From Colimorpha sp045597845 (GTDB lineage: Bacteria > Bacteroidota > Bacteroidia > Bacteroidales > P3), in NCBI GenBank assembly GCA_045597845.1, contig JAZLKZ010000119.1, positions 1 through 64,000 on the forward strand: 64,000 nt of DNA, read 5' to 3'. Below the pieces are notes generated by a model that was not told the origin of the DNA, searched no databases, and was given only the letters and a program-made list of their open reading frames with translations. Below, piece after piece: positions 54,781 to 64,000 of the stretch. Numbering within the stretch: position 1 is the stretch's first letter; every line of letters begins with the position of its first letter. Made by a program: the position numbers and the translations under genes.

Positions 54781-54788
54781 TATTTTTG
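54781..54788 (+). promoter_or_regulatory. -7 box of the HU gene, in a 354-nt AT-rich gap
   Basis: TATTTTTG, 46 nt before ATG 54835. The gap 54481-54834 holds no gene that I can support; its last 150 nt are very rich in A and T tracts, as is usual before strongly expressed Bacteroidota promoters. Confidence 0.6.
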
Positions 54789-54834
54789 CAAACTCAAAAA
54801 CATTAATAATCATATCAAAAAAAACAATACAATC

Positions 54835-55119
54835 ATGACAAAGGCAGAAATCGTAAATGAAATCAGCATTAAGACTGGTATCGAAAGAGTGGCTGTAATG
54901 GCTGTTATCGAGGAATTTATGTCCACCGTTAAGGACAACATGGCTGAAGGCAATGAGGTTTTCTTGAGAGGCTTTGGTAGCTTCATCATCAAGCACCGTG
55001 CTGAAAAGACCGGTCGTAACATCACCAAGAACACCGCTGTTGTTGTTCCCGCACACAACATTCCCGCTTTCAAACCTTGCAAGGAATTCATGGCAATGGT
55101 AAAAGAAGGTGTGAAATAA
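54835..55119 (+). CDS. HU-family DNA-binding protein
   Basis: 94 residues from ATG 54835; the longer frame reaches across the promoter and is excluded. The HU fold is clear: MTKAEIVNEISIKTG at the start, GNEVFLRGFGSFIIKHRAEKTGRN as the central signature, and PAHNIPAFKPCKEFM at the end of the arm. It is a nucleoid protein that bends DNA. It is monocistronic with its own terminator. Confidence 0.95.
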   Translation: MTKAEIVNEISIKTGIERVAVMAVIEEFMSTVKDNMAEGNEVFLRGFGSFIIKHRAEKTGRNITKNTAVVVPAHNIPAFKPCKEFMAMVKEGVK

Positions 55120-55140
55120 ATTCTTTTCACAAGAACTTAA

Positions 55141-55173
55141 AAAGAGGTTGGATTTCTTCAACCTCTTTTTTTT
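55141..55173 (+). terminator. Terminator of the HU gene
   Basis: AAAGAGGTTG pairs with CAACCTCTTT around an 8-nt loop and is followed by T tracts. Confidence 0.9.
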
Positions 55174-55240
55174 GTGCTAATAATTGAAAAGTGTGCGTAA
55201 GTTGTGCGCCTCAACGGGTGGATATTTGAAAATTATTGCG

Positions 55241-55248
55241 TATTTTTG
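55241..55248 (+). promoter_or_regulatory. -7 box of serS
   Basis: TATTTTTG, 20 nt before ATG 55269, which rules out the upstream in-frame ATG at 55236. Confidence 0.65.
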
Positions 55249-55268
55249 CAGTTTCAAATACTATAAAG

Positions 55269-56543
55269 ATGTTACAATTACAACAAATCAAAGAAAATAC
55301 CTCTGACATTATTGAACGATTGAAAATCAAGAATGTACAAAATGTTGAGGCTCGCATCGAGGAGATCTTGAAACTGGATGAACAGCGTCGCAGTCTGCAA
55401 CAGCGTGCCGATGCCGTCAAGGCCGAGCAGAACGCCATCGCCAAAGAGATTGGCATGCTGTTTAAGCAAGGCAAGCGTGATGAGGCAGAAGAAAAGAAAG
55501 CGCGTACTACGCAGCTGAAGACCGAGGAAAAAGAACTTTCAGAACAGCAGTCCGCTGTCGAGAATGAGTTGAATGCCAAATTGATTTCCTTGCCCAATGC
55601 TCCTCATATCACTGTTCCGAAAGGCAAGAGCGAGGCTGACAATGTGGTTGTCGGCGAGTTTGGCGTTAAGCCGAATCTGGGCCCCGATGCCTTGCCCCAC
55701 TGGGATTTGTGTGCAAAATATGACATTGTTGACTTTGAACTTGGCAACAAGATTACTGGCGCAGGTTTCCCCGTTTATAAAGGCAAGGGCGCTCGTTTGC
55801 AGCGTGCGCTCATCAATTTCTTCCTCAATGAGGCCGCCAACGCCGGCTTTGTGGAGATCCAGCCTCCTTTGATGGTGAATGAGGCGAGTGGCTTGGGCAC
55901 GGGTCAGCTTCCCGACAAGGAAGGACAGATGTATGCGGTTCCTTTGGACGGTTTTTACATGATTCCTACCGCCGAGGTGCCTATCACCAATATCTATCGT
56001 AATGTTATTGTCGACGCCGACCAGTTCCCCATCAAGCATGTGGGTTATTCGGAGTGCTTCCGCCGTGAGGCTGGAAGTTATGGCAAGGACGTGCGCGGAT
56101 TGAACCGCTTGCATGAGTTCTCCAAAGTGGAGATTGTCGTCGTTGAGCATCCCGATCGTTCCTACGACCAGTTGGAGGAAATGAAAAAACATGTTGGCAG
56201 TTTGCTCGACAAGCTGGGTTTGCCGTATCATATTCTGAAACTCTGTGGCGGCGATATCAGCTTTACTTCCGCAATGACGTTTGATTTCGAGGTTTGGAGT
56301 GCTGCCCAGCAGAAATGGCTTGAGGTAAGTTCCGTTTCCAACTTCGAGACTTTCCAAGCCAACCGAATGAAACTGCGTTTCAAGGACGCCGACGGCAAGA
56401 TGAAGCTGGCGCATACTTTGAATGGCAGCGCTCTGGCCTTGCCTCGTATCGTGGCCGCTTTGCTCGAAAACAACCAGACTCCCGACGGCATTATCATGCC
56501 CGAAGTGTTGCGTCCTTTCTTGGGATTCGACAAGATTGACTAA
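55269..56543 (+). CDS. serS: Seryl-tRNA synthetase
   Basis: 424 residues from ATG 55269. The N-terminal long coiled-coil arm (residues about 30-105) grips the tRNA-Ser variable arm. Class II motif 2 is FRREAGSYGKDVRGLNRLHEF and motif 3 is NGSALALPRIVAALLEN. Both the active-site and tRNA-binding regions look intact. It is followed by a strong terminator. Confidence 0.97.
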   Translation: MLQLQQIKENTSDIIERLKIKNVQNVEARIEEILKLDEQRRSLQQRADAVKAEQNAIAKEIGMLFKQGKRDEAEEKKARTTQLKTEEKELSEQQSAVENELNAKLISLPNAPHITVPKGKSEADNVVVGEFGVKPNLGPDALPHWDLCAKYDIVDFELGNKITGAGFPVYKGKGARLQRALINFFLNEAANAGFVEIQPPLMVNEASGLGTGQLPDKEGQMYAVPLDGFYMIPTAEVPITNIYRNVIVDADQFPIKHVGYSECFRREAGSYGKDVRGLNRLHEFSKVEIVVVEHPDRSYDQLEEMKKHVGSLLDKLGLPYHILKLCGGDISFTSAMTFDFEVWSAAQQKWLEVSSVSNFETFQANRMKLRFKDADGKMKLAHTLNGSALALPRIVAALLENNQTPDGIIMPEVLRPFLGFDKID

Positions 56544-56567
56544 TCGATGACTTGATATAAAACGACG

Positions 56568-56605
56568 GGGCGGGATTTCAACGAAATCCCGCCCTCGACT
56601 TTTAT
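56568..56605 (+). terminator. Terminator after serS
   Basis: GGGCGGGATTTC (56568-56579) pairs with GAAATCCCGCCC (56583-56594) with a 3-nt loop, then a T-containing tail. Confidence 0.85.
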
Positions 56606-56645
56606 AAACTTTATAATATTAATTCATTATTTTGTTTTTCACTTA

Positions 56646-57350
56646 TTAAAGGTGAAAACCGACGCGGAGCGCAAGAAGTCCGATGCGACGGTGTTCCGTA
56701 GTAGCGTTGGGGTCGGCGGGAAGGTCCTGGCTGTGCTTGATGTTGTAGTCAATCATGTGCTTGCCCAAGCCGTAGTAGGTAAGTCCAACGCTCACATAGT
56801 CGCCCAGGTGAGTACCTGCGCCAATCTGCCAGCAGAGGGAGTTGCCTGCTTTGTAGCGATAGTAAGGAAGGCCGGTTTTGTCTTTCCATCCTTCGGGAGT
56901 AATCGAAAACAGGTCGTAGCCCATGGCGATTTCAGCGTAAGGGGTGATCAAGTTGGTGACGGGATAGCGATAGTTGATGCCGATGCTGATGGGAATGTTG
57001 AAGTAATGGGGGTAGGTGCAACGGTTGTCGTCATAAATGTCGCGAGAGCTTCCCTTGATACGATTCCAGAAGAAAGAACCTTCGGCGAAAGGAGTCACTT
57101 CGCCGTAACCTATGTCGAAACGGTATCCGATGCGGTAGGTTGCTCCCAAGCCCACATTTGCGTTTTGTCCGATCTGCTCTCTGCCCATAGGAAGGAGCGC
57201 GTCATTGATGTGGATTTTGTCGTTGAACTGGCCTGTGGGCAATGTACCGTTCAAATAGAAGGAATGTGTCAGCTGCGCATGACCTGCTGTGGCAAAGGTG
57301 GCAAGAAGCAAAATGGCGGCTAACTTTTTGATGCTATTGTTCTTTTTCAT
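56646..57350 (-). CDS. Outer-membrane beta-barrel protein, unknown role
   Basis: 234 residues with a signal peptide (KKLAAILLLATFATAGHA) and alternating strands ending in LLALRVGFHL, the aromatic/hydrophobic barrel end. Its own -7 box lies at 57374. It faces serS. No closer family recognised. Confidence 0.65.
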   Translation of the reverse strand: MKKNNSIKKLAAILLLATFATAGHAQLTHSFYLNGTLPTGQFNDKIHINDALLPMGREQIGQNANVGLGATYRIGYRFDIGYGEVTPFAEGSFFWNRIKGSSRDIYDDNRCTYPHYFNIPISIGINYRYPVTNLITPYAEIAMGYDLFSITPEGWKDKTGLPYYRYKAGNSLCWQIGAGTHLGDYVSVGLTYYGLGKHMIDYNIKHSQDLPADPNATTEHRRIGLLALRVGFHL

Positions 57351-57373
57351 AATTGCATGTTTTTTGATTTTGC

Positions 57374-57381
57374 AAAGTTAC
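57374..57381 (-). promoter_or_regulatory. -7 box of the beta-barrel protein gene
   Basis: TAACTTTG on the minus strand, 23 nt before the ATG at 57350. Confidence 0.6.
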
Positions 57382-57525
57382 GAAAATATTATGAATTGCG
57401 TTGCCAATAGATGTAAATTGGTTAGATTTTGGCTTTACATAATCTATTTATAGTACAAAAAGGTGTTTCTTTTGTTGGGAGGAACAAGCGTAGCATGTCG
57501 TTTGCAATTATTCACTTTTTATGCG

Positions 57526-57533
57526 TATCTTTG
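57526..57533 (+). promoter_or_regulatory. -7 box of the CNNM/CorC gene
   Basis: TATCTTTG, 20 nt before ATG 57554. It lies downstream of an in-frame ATG at 57521, so that earlier start is not used. Confidence 0.65.
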
Positions 57534-57553
57534 CAAAATATTTAAATCTTGAC

Positions 57554-58615
57554 ATGTTAATCAAACTACTTGCCTATCTGTTGGGGGCGTTGACGTTCTC
57601 TTTCATCTGCTCAATCTTGGAAGCAGTGTTGCTATCCACCCCCATATCCTATATCTCTATGCGTGAGGAGGAAGGATATAAACCTGCCTCGCGTTTCAAA
57701 CGCTACAAACAGGACAACGCACAGGCCATCGCCGCCATTCTCTCCATCAACACTATCGCCCATACCATCGGCGCCGCCGGCGTGGGCAAGGAGGCTACGG
57801 CTTTGTGGGGCTCGGAGTGGTTCGGCTTGGTGTCTGCAATCATGACCATCTTGATCCTGGTTTTTACGGAGATTATCCCCAAAACCATTGGTACCACTTA
57901 TTGGAAGAACATGATGGGTTTTACTACCGTAACGATTCGTTGTTTTATTCTTGTGATGTATCCGTTGGTGCTGTTGGTTCAGTTGATTACACGCCTGTTT
58001 GCACGAAATGAAGAAGAGGCAGCTGTGAGCCGTGAGGAAGTTGCCGCCATGGCCGACGTGGGTGAGGACGAAGGTGTGATAGACGAGGATGAAAACAAGA
58101 TTATCCAGAATGTTATCAAGTTGGACAATGTTAAGGCCTACGATGTGATGACGCCTCGAGTGGTGGCTGCCATTGCCAGCGAGAAAATGACGCTTAAGGA
58201 GTTCTACAAAGATCCATCCTTTTCTCATTTCTCACGTATCCCCGTCTATCAAGAGTCGCCTGAGTTCATCACGGGCTACGTCCTTCGCAGCGAGGCTTTG
58301 GAGGATTTGGCTGAGGATAAGTTCGACGAGACGTTGGGTGAAATCAAGCGCGACATCGAGTTTTATCGCGACGAGCAGTCCATCAGCGAGATTTGGGAGT
58401 CGCTGTTGAAACGTAAAGAGCAGATTGCCTTGATTATAGATGAATATGGGTCGTTCCAAGGCATTTTGACTTTGGAGGATATCATCGAGACTATTTTCGG
58501 ATTGGAAATCATCGATGAAAGCGACGAGGTGAGCGACATGCAGCAGTATGCCCGTGAGCGTTGGCAACAGCGTCAGCGCCGCTTTAAGGAGATACAATTG
58601 CCTCAGGACGAGTGA
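57554..58615 (+). CDS. CNNM/CorC (hemolysin C-type) membrane protein
   Basis: 353 residues from ATG 57554. A CNNM domain with about four membrane helices (LGALTFSFICSILEAVLLSTP, LVFTEIIPKTIGTTYW) is followed by two CBS domains (AYDVMTPRVV, GSFQGILTLEDIIETIFGLEI). Members export or sense Mg2+ and Co2+. The C-terminal CorC domain is missing, so it is the short form. Confidence 0.88.
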   Translation: MLIKLLAYLLGALTFSFICSILEAVLLSTPISYISMREEEGYKPASRFKRYKQDNAQAIAAILSINTIAHTIGAAGVGKEATALWGSEWFGLVSAIMTILILVFTEIIPKTIGTTYWKNMMGFTTVTIRCFILVMYPLVLLVQLITRLFARNEEEAAVSREEVAAMADVGEDEGVIDEDENKIIQNVIKLDNVKAYDVMTPRVVAAIASEKMTLKEFYKDPSFSHFSRIPVYQESPEFITGYVLRSEALEDLAEDKFDETLGEIKRDIEFYRDEQSISEIWESLLKRKEQIALIIDEYGSFQGILTLEDIIETIFGLEIIDESDEVSDMQQYARERWQQRQRRFKEIQLPQDE

Positions 58616-58689
58616 ATTCGTATGAATAACGGACGGCAAACTGACGATATCCGCTGCGGACACGTATAATTCATCACGCATTATTTCAA

Positions 58690-60852
58690 TTGTCAATAAT
58701 AAAATCTCGATTTCCCACAGCACCATTGTTGAAGCTGGTACTGCCTCTGATGTTGGGTGTGTATCTGGCCTCTGAATTTGCGATTTCTTTGCCGTTGTGC
58801 GTAGCGGTTGCGGGCTTGATGCTATTGCTTCTGGTTGTATGTCTGCTGGAACCGATGCTGCGCCGCAAGTATCGTGCCGTTATGTCGTGCGCAACAATGA
58901 CGTTGTTTTGTGCGATGGGAGTGCTGTTGGTCTATGTGAACAACCCATACGTCGCCAAAGATCACTATGCTAAATTCTATCCAACGGGAACGCAACTATC
59001 TGGGAAATTGCGGATTGTAGATACGCCGCAAGAAAAGGCCAAAACAATGGGCGTAGTGGCGGAGTTGGAGCAGTGCAATGATGACAGCGGCTGGCGCGAG
59101 ACTTCGGGGAAGTTGATGCTGTATGTGGCAAAGGACTCGCTGTCTCGTCGGTTGCGTTATGGTGATTGTTTGGAAGCCGAGTTGACGCTTGCGGCTCCGA
59201 CCGGGGCGTTGAACCCCTATCAGTTCGATTATCGTAAGTTTTTGTATAGAAAAGGAATAGCGGCAACCGCTTATCTCAAGACAGGCACCTACGAGTTTTA
59301 CGACCACCAATCGCGAGGGTTGGTTGGCTGGAGCAAGCAGTTGCAAAGCACCCTTGTCGATCGTCTTCGCCAATCCGAACTGAACGACTCCTACAAGGGT
59401 TTTGCGGAGGCGATGCTGTTGGGCTGGAAGCATGATGTGGATGAGGGAATGGAATCGCAGTTCCGCGATGCGGGAATCATGCATTTGCTCTGTGTTTCGG
59501 GTCTGCATGTCGGATTGGTCACCGCCATGATTGGCGCTTGTCTGTTTTTTGTTCCGCGCACTCGATGGTGGAACCTTTTGCGTGTGATGCTGCAATTGGC
59601 TGGCACATGGGCTTTTGTATGCATATCGGGCTTGTCGCCTGCGGCGGTGCGCGCTGGTCTGATGTTCAGCGTTTATGTGATAGGAAGCAGCATAGGACGT
59701 ATGGGCAACAGTTTGAATGCGTTGGCTTTTGCAGCGTTGATTTTGGTGTGCGTGGAACCTTGGTGCTTGTTTAATGTTAGCTTTCAGCTGTCGTTCGTTG
59801 CGGTGTTGGGCATCATGCTGCTGTGTCGGCCATTGTACACGTTGTGGCAGCCTAATGTTATCTTGCAGAGAAACAGAGTCGGGCGATTGTTCGCCAACTG
59901 CCTCAATGGAGTGTGGGAATTGGTTTGTCTTTCGATGTCGGCCCAGTTCGTGCTTTTGCCGTTGCTGTTGTACTACTTCCATCAGTTTCCCATCTATTTC
60001 TTGATTGCAAACATTCTCATTGTTCCCTTCGCGGGGCTGTTGTTGGTGGGTATTTTGCTGGTTGTGATGACATTGCATTGGGGCATTATAGGTACGGCTT
60101 GCGCGAAGGTCGTGTCGGCATTGTTGTTAGGTGTGGATTTTGTGACGAAATGGGTGTCGGGACTTCCGGGAGCTATGATTGAAAACATCTATTGCGATGT
60201 CCCGTTGGCGTTGCTATGTGCTGTTTTTGTCCTGTTGACGATATTGCTGGTGCGTACGCGAAAAGTGCAGTGGTGTGCAATGTCGTTCGTTGCATTGTTG
60301 TTTGTGGTGGTATATGCTACCATGGTTGATATTCGTTGCGAGCGTAACAGACAGATGGTTGTCTATGCCGACACGCCCGTGCCGGCAGTGGAACTATTTC
60401 TGGGCAAGGAGAGTGTCTTGTTTGTGGATGCTCCATTACGTGGCGCACCCGATGCGCTGAGTTTTCAAAGAAGTGGCTTGCTGTTGCATAATAAAGTCCA
60501 GCGGACCTATGTGTGTGGACTGGATACGGTGCTGCAAAATGCTTACTTTGCAATGGATAGAGGCACTCTTTCGTTTTTGGATACTAGGGTGTTGATGATT
60601 GGGAATTCTAATAGAGACTATTGGGTTGATAATGATAAAATTATGCAGGTTGATTACTTGGCGGCTGGAGATTGTGGCACTTATGACTTGCGACGGATAT
60701 TGAAAACTGTTTCGTGCGATACGGTTGCAATCGGGTGCGGTGGTAAGTCATGGAAAATGAAAGGATTGCTTGATTTCTGCATAGAACGCAACCTCCCTCG
60801 AAAAGATCTGCGAAACGTTGGTGCGTTGGTTTTCTGTGGACAAAATAATTGA
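58690..60852 (+). CDS. comEC: ComEC/Rec2 family DNA-uptake channel protein
   Basis: 720 residues from TTG 58690; no suitable ATG is nearby. N-terminal helices and a DUF4131-type soluble part are followed by the Competence domain with DAGIMHLLCVSGLHVGLV near residue 260 and about eight more helices. The C-terminal beta-lactamase-like nuclease domain is not evident, as in many Bacteroidota. It forms the inner-membrane channel for transforming DNA. Confidence 0.88.
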   Translation: MSIIKSRFPTAPLLKLVLPLMLGVYLASEFAISLPLCVAVAGLMLLLLVVCLLEPMLRRKYRAVMSCATMTLFCAMGVLLVYVNNPYVAKDHYAKFYPTGTQLSGKLRIVDTPQEKAKTMGVVAELEQCNDDSGWRETSGKLMLYVAKDSLSRRLRYGDCLEAELTLAAPTGALNPYQFDYRKFLYRKGIAATAYLKTGTYEFYDHQSRGLVGWSKQLQSTLVDRLRQSELNDSYKGFAEAMLLGWKHDVDEGMESQFRDAGIMHLLCVSGLHVGLVTAMIGACLFFVPRTRWWNLLRVMLQLAGTWAFVCISGLSPAAVRAGLMFSVYVIGSSIGRMGNSLNALAFAALILVCVEPWCLFNVSFQLSFVAVLGIMLLCRPLYTLWQPNVILQRNRVGRLFANCLNGVWELVCLSMSAQFVLLPLLLYYFHQFPIYFLIANILIVPFAGLLLVGILLVVMTLHWGIIGTACAKVVSALLLGVDFVTKWVSGLPGAMIENIYCDVPLALLCAVFVLLTILLVRTRKVQWCAMSFVALLFVVVYATMVDIRCERNRQMVVYADTPVPAVELFLGKESVLFVDAPLRGAPDALSFQRSGLLLHNKVQRTYVCGLDTVLQNAYFAMDRGTLSFLDTRVLMIGNSNRDYWVDNDKIMQVDYLAAGDCGTYDLRRILKTVSCDTVAIGCGGKSWKMKGLLDFCIERNLPRKDLRNVGALVFCGQNN

Positions 60853-60982
60853 ATGATATTTCGCATATGTAGAATGATGATTTTGGGTGACTTACATTAG
60901 TGCTTTCGACCGCTGAAAGCAGCTCTTGCAACTATCTTTTGGCTAAAATCAAATTGTCGATTCATAAGTCGCACTATTTTCG

Positions 60983-60990
60983 TATCTTTG
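60983..60990 (+). promoter_or_regulatory. -7 box of the porin-like gene
   Basis: TATCTTTG, 35 nt before the TTG start at 61026. Confidence 0.6.
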
Positions 60991-61025
60991 TAAACTCATT
61001 ATTATAATAAGAAATCTATAACGTT

Positions 61026-62147
61026 TTGAAAACAAAAAGACTACTTTCCGTTGCAATGTTGTGTTCATTGCTATTTGCTGCCAATCAGACCTTCGCACAG
61101 TCTTCTGCGGCTGATTTCCTCAATGTTTTGCGTCTGGAAGCCCGAGCCGACTTTGAGTTCGACCACCTCCACACTCAGACCTTCAATCCCGTCACTTCGA
61201 ACTTTGACGCTCAGGATGAGAACCTCTATGGCTTTTTGGGCAAATATTTCAACATCCACATGGGTGGCGATTTAGGCGGTGGCTTCACCTACTATTACCG
61301 CCAGAGAATTGTCGCCAATGGCGGCAATGTGCGCTTTTTTGACAATACTGATTTTCTCTACCTCAACTATGCAGCCAACAAGAACTGGTCGTTCCGTTTG
61401 GGAAAGGACGCTTTGACTGTAGGAGGCTACGAGTATGATGCGGCTCCTATCGATGTGTTGTTCAACGGCTATTATTGGGATTGGTACTATTGTTTCCAGT
61501 TGGCGGCATCGGCAGCTTACCATTTCAACAACGGCAAACATCTGCTTAAATTCCAGGTGGCCACTTCACCTTATGCCCATACGGGTTCTGCCTATGGGGA
61601 GAAGAATCTCTTTGCATACGACCTCTTTTGGTCAGGGGAAATGGGACATTTCCACACCCTTTATTCCATTGGCATGTTTGAGCGTCAGCAGGGGGTTTTT
61701 ATGAGCAACATTGCATTGGGCAACAAATTGGTCTACGACAAATGGGACTTGTACGTGGATTTGATGAGTCGTTGCACTTCCACTTCTCAACTTACATCCA
61801 ACTGGTCGGTAGTGTCTCGTTTGGGCATTCATTCCGGCAAAAACCTGACGGTGTTTTTGAAGGGTGGCTACGAGCAGAACAAGAACAAGGATGAGTGGGA
61901 TGCCTATATGCGTGGCGAACTGCCATGGGATTGTCTCTCCATGCCTGGCCAGACTACTGGCTTCTATGGGGCTGGCGTTGAGTATCGTCCCTCTATCTGC
62001 AAGGATGTACGGTTCCATGCCTTTGTCGCCAACTTCGAGACTGGAAACGCCACCACGACCGACCACGCCTACACTGATGTTGACTTGCGTGTCAATGTTG
62101 GTCTTGCTTGGAATATCAATGTATTGAAAATGCTGAAGAGGCATTGA
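61026..62147 (+). CDS. Porin-like outer-membrane protein
   Basis: 373 residues from TTG 61026 with a signal peptide (LLSVAMLCSLLFAANQTFAQ). The rest is beta-barrel-like with aromatic girdles (YFNIHMGGDLGGGFTYYYRQR, DFLYLNYAANKNWSFRLGKD), in the manner of phosphate-selective porins O/P. The last strand ends with LAWNINVLKMLKRH. The gate-domain gene follows after 20 nt. Confidence 0.7.
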   Translation: MKTKRLLSVAMLCSLLFAANQTFAQSSAADFLNVLRLEARADFEFDHLHTQTFNPVTSNFDAQDENLYGFLGKYFNIHMGGDLGGGFTYYYRQRIVANGGNVRFFDNTDFLYLNYAANKNWSFRLGKDALTVGGYEYDAAPIDVLFNGYYWDWYYCFQLAASAAYHFNNGKHLLKFQVATSPYAHTGSAYGEKNLFAYDLFWSGEMGHFHTLYSIGMFERQQGVFMSNIALGNKLVYDKWDLYVDLMSRCTSTSQLTSNWSVVSRLGIHSGKNLTVFLKGGYEQNKNKDEWDAYMRGELPWDCLSMPGQTTGFYGAGVEYRPSICKDVRFHAFVANFETGNATTTDHAYTDVDLRVNVGLAWNINVLKMLKRH

Positions 62148-62167
62148 TATAGACAATAAATAGTATT

Positions 62168-63397
62168 ATGAAACCCAGACCGATTTTTACCCTTTCGTAT
62201 TCGAAGATATCGGAAAAACTCTTCTCTCGTGTTGAACGTCTGTTCCACTTGAAGGATCCTATCAAGTTCACCCACAAGCGCTCTTTTGAGGCTATCATCT
62301 TCCTGATTTGTTTCTTGGGGTTCTTTGGCTTGTTGGCGTACAAGATGACCTTGCCCAACATGCTGAACACATTTATGAAAACAGCTTATCAACTGTTGCT
62401 TGAAACTGTGTTCTACATCATGGCTATCTGTGTGTTGATGGGTGCTATCAGCAAGTTGCTTACCGAGTTTGGCGTGGTCAGATTGATGGAGAACATCTTG
62501 CGCGTATTCATGAAACCGCTCTACAACCTTCCTGGAGTGGCGGCTTTAGGTGCAGTGATGACTTTCCTTAGTGACAATCCCGCCATCATCTCTTTGGCTC
62601 AGGACAAGAACTTCTCACGTTATTTCAAGAAATATCAGCTGGTTTCGCTTACCAACTTTGGTACTGCTTTTGGCATGGGCCTTGTGGTGATTGCTTTCAT
62701 GACGGGTCTCGGTTTTGGCAAGGGCGCTTTGGTCGGATTGGTGGGTGCCTGCATTGGTAGTGTGGTCTCTACACGTCTCATGCAACGTTTCACCCTCAAG
62801 CCGTTTCCCGAATTGGATGTTCCTGTAAGCGAGGTCTCAGGTGACGAACAGCAGATTTCTTTCAAGAGCGAAGGCGGCGTGTTTATGCGTTTCCTCAACT
62901 CGTTGCTCGATGGTGGCAAGGATGGGGTGGGTATCGGTTTCGCCATCATCCCTGGTGTACTTTGCATCTCCACTATCGTGATGATGCTCACCTTTGGACC
63001 TTCGGGCGAGAATGGACAGTATATGGGTGTCGCCTATGAGGGCGTGCCTGTCATCACATGGCTCGCCGAAAAGGTGCAGTTCATCTTCGACTGGCTCTTC
63101 GGATTCAAGAATGGCGCTTTGATTTCCTTTCCCATCACCGCTTTGGGTGCTGTAGGTGCCGCCATCGGATTGGTGCCGCGCTTTATAGCAGAAGGTATTA
63201 TCGACAACAACGCTATCGCTGTCTTCACAGCTATGGGTATGTGCTGGAGCGGTTTCTTGAGTACCCATACTGCCATGCTCGACTCGTTGGGCTACCGCAA
63301 GCTCATTGGCAAGGCTATCGGAGCACACACAATTGGCGGTCTTATTGCTGGTATTTCAGCTCATTGGCTGTTTGTGCTGTTGACGCTGGTGTTTTAG
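62168..63397 (+). CDS. Nucleoside-recognition (Gate) domain membrane protein
   Basis: 409 residues with two Gate-type domains. The first has ETVFYIMAICVLMGAISKLLTEFGVV and MTFLSDNPAIISLAQDKNFSRYF; the second has DNNAIAVFTAMGMCWSGFLSTHTAML. About eight membrane helices. These proteins resemble nucleoside-transporter cores and spore-maturation proteins; the transported molecule is unknown. Confidence 0.78.
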   Translation: MKPRPIFTLSYSKISEKLFSRVERLFHLKDPIKFTHKRSFEAIIFLICFLGFFGLLAYKMTLPNMLNTFMKTAYQLLLETVFYIMAICVLMGAISKLLTEFGVVRLMENILRVFMKPLYNLPGVAALGAVMTFLSDNPAIISLAQDKNFSRYFKKYQLVSLTNFGTAFGMGLVVIAFMTGLGFGKGALVGLVGACIGSVVSTRLMQRFTLKPFPELDVPVSEVSGDEQQISFKSEGGVFMRFLNSLLDGGKDGVGIGFAIIPGVLCISTIVMMLTFGPSGENGQYMGVAYEGVPVITWLAEKVQFIFDWLFGFKNGALISFPITALGAVGAAIGLVPRFIAEGIIDNNAIAVFTAMGMCWSGFLSTHTAMLDSLGYRKLIGKAIGAHTIGGLIAGISAHWLFVLLTLVF

Positions 63398-63468
63398 TCC
63401 GAGACAGGAATAAAATGGTCTAAACCGAAGCAGCTAAACTAAAAACCTGAAACTTAAAACTATAAAAT

Positions 63469-63975
63469 ATGACTCCATTAGTTAGTATCATCATGGGCAG
63501 CACTTCCGACTTGCCCGTAATGGAGAAGGCTTGTCAGTTCTTCGAAGAGATGGAGATTCCTTTCGAGGTCAACGCCCTCTCTGCCCATCGCACACCTGCA
63601 GAGGTGTCGGATTTTGCTCGCAACGCTCAGTCGCGTGGCATCAAGGTCATCATCGCTGGTGCCGGCATGGCTGCCGCATTGCCTGGAGTGATTGCCGCCG
63701 AAACTCCGCTTCCAGTCATTGGCGTTCCCATCAAGGGCAGTGTGCTCGAAGGTCTCGACGCAACTTTTGCCATCATGCAGATGCCTCCGGGAATCCCCGT
63801 GGCTACGGTTGCCATCAACGGCGCGCAGAATGCCGCCATCCTTGCCATGCAGATGATGGCATTGGGTGACGATGTTTTGATGCAGAAACTTGTGGCTTAC
63901 AAGCAGGGCCTGAAAAAAAAGATCGTGAAGGCCAACGAAGAACTTGCGCAGCTGAGCTACAAGTTCAAGGTTTAG
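63469..63975 (+). CDS. purE: N5-carboxyaminoimidazole ribonucleotide mutase PurE
   Basis: 168 residues, class I. SIIMGSTSDLPVM at the N-terminus, SAHRTPAEV around residue 43 (catalytic His) and IIAGAGMAAALPGVIAAETPLPVIGVP in the middle define the family. It converts N5-CAIR to CAIR in purine synthesis. The partner gene purK is not in the window. Confidence 0.97.
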   Translation: MTPLVSIIMGSTSDLPVMEKACQFFEEMEIPFEVNALSAHRTPAEVSDFARNAQSRGIKVIIAGAGMAAALPGVIAAETPLPVIGVPIKGSVLEGLDATFAIMQMPPGIPVATVAINGAQNAAILAMQMMALGDDVLMQKLVAYKQGLKKKIVKANEELAQLSYKFKV

Positions 63976-64000
63976 TGACTGGTGAGTTGGCTCAAAACTT

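Overview
The window reads as a chromosomal segment of a member of Bacteroidota, most likely order Bacteroidales. The evidence is the recurrent Bacteroidota-type -7 box TAnnTTTG just upstream of genes (for example at 44013, 54781, 55241 and 57526), AT-rich leaders with weak Shine-Dalgarno sites, a TonB-dependent receptor paired with a BtuG-like surface lipoprotein behind a cobalamin riboswitch, and housekeeping genes of Bacteroidales type. No rRNA, insertion sequence or CRISPR array was seen.

Layout. (1) 1-8455 is an AT-rich defence island. It holds the tail of a winged-helix protein, a single-chain restriction-methylase-specificity enzyme, and four consecutive TIR-type genes: a frameshifted TIR gene, a DUF3892-like/ThsB-like fusion, a TIR-TIR-SLOG protein and a ThsB-like TIR protein. 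Together these look like an expanded Thoeris-type NAD-signalling immune system. (2) 8571-17635 is a core region: trkA with two tandem trkH genes, an ftsE-type ATPase, an OmpA-family protein, a FemAB/GNAT-like protein, a methyltransferase, rlmH and a small possibly leaderless gene. (3) 18025-21370 is a second putative defence block: WYL regulator, DEDDh exonuclease, coiled-coil protein, a possible UDG-fold protein and a PLD-type nuclease. (4) 21461-25008 is a vitamin B12 uptake locus (riboswitch, btuB, btuG), followed by a GNAT-grpB pair and secA. (5) 29795-47355 is a complete extracellular contractile injection system (eCIS) of the Afp/PVC/Bacteroidales type. The plus-strand arm runs from a DUF4157 protein through cap, sheath, tube, spike, PAAR and baseplate to a 625-aa protein I do not recognise. 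The minus-strand arm holds the AAA+ ATPase and the tape-measure protein, which continue a chain of overlapping genes with rnz, a DUF4831-type lipoprotein and a sodium symporter. (6) 50858-63975 is core again: a secreted YD-like protein, era, rplY, prs, tRNA-Leu, HU, serS, an outer-membrane protein, a CNNM/CorC protein, comEC, a porin-like protein, a gate-domain membrane protein and purE.

The most unusual object is a non-coding transcription unit at about 44013-44303, where the two eCIS arms meet tail to tail. It has a perfect TATCTTTG promoter box and three degenerate units of about 56 nt. Each unit carries an almost perfect tRNA T-arm (GGTTCGATTCC, GGTTCAATTCC, GGTTCGAATCC), and two or three also carry an anticodon-arm-like hairpin. 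A terminator hairpin follows. It does not fold as any ordinary tRNA and I know of no described family that matches it. Assignments rest on reading motifs and gene context; no database search was run.
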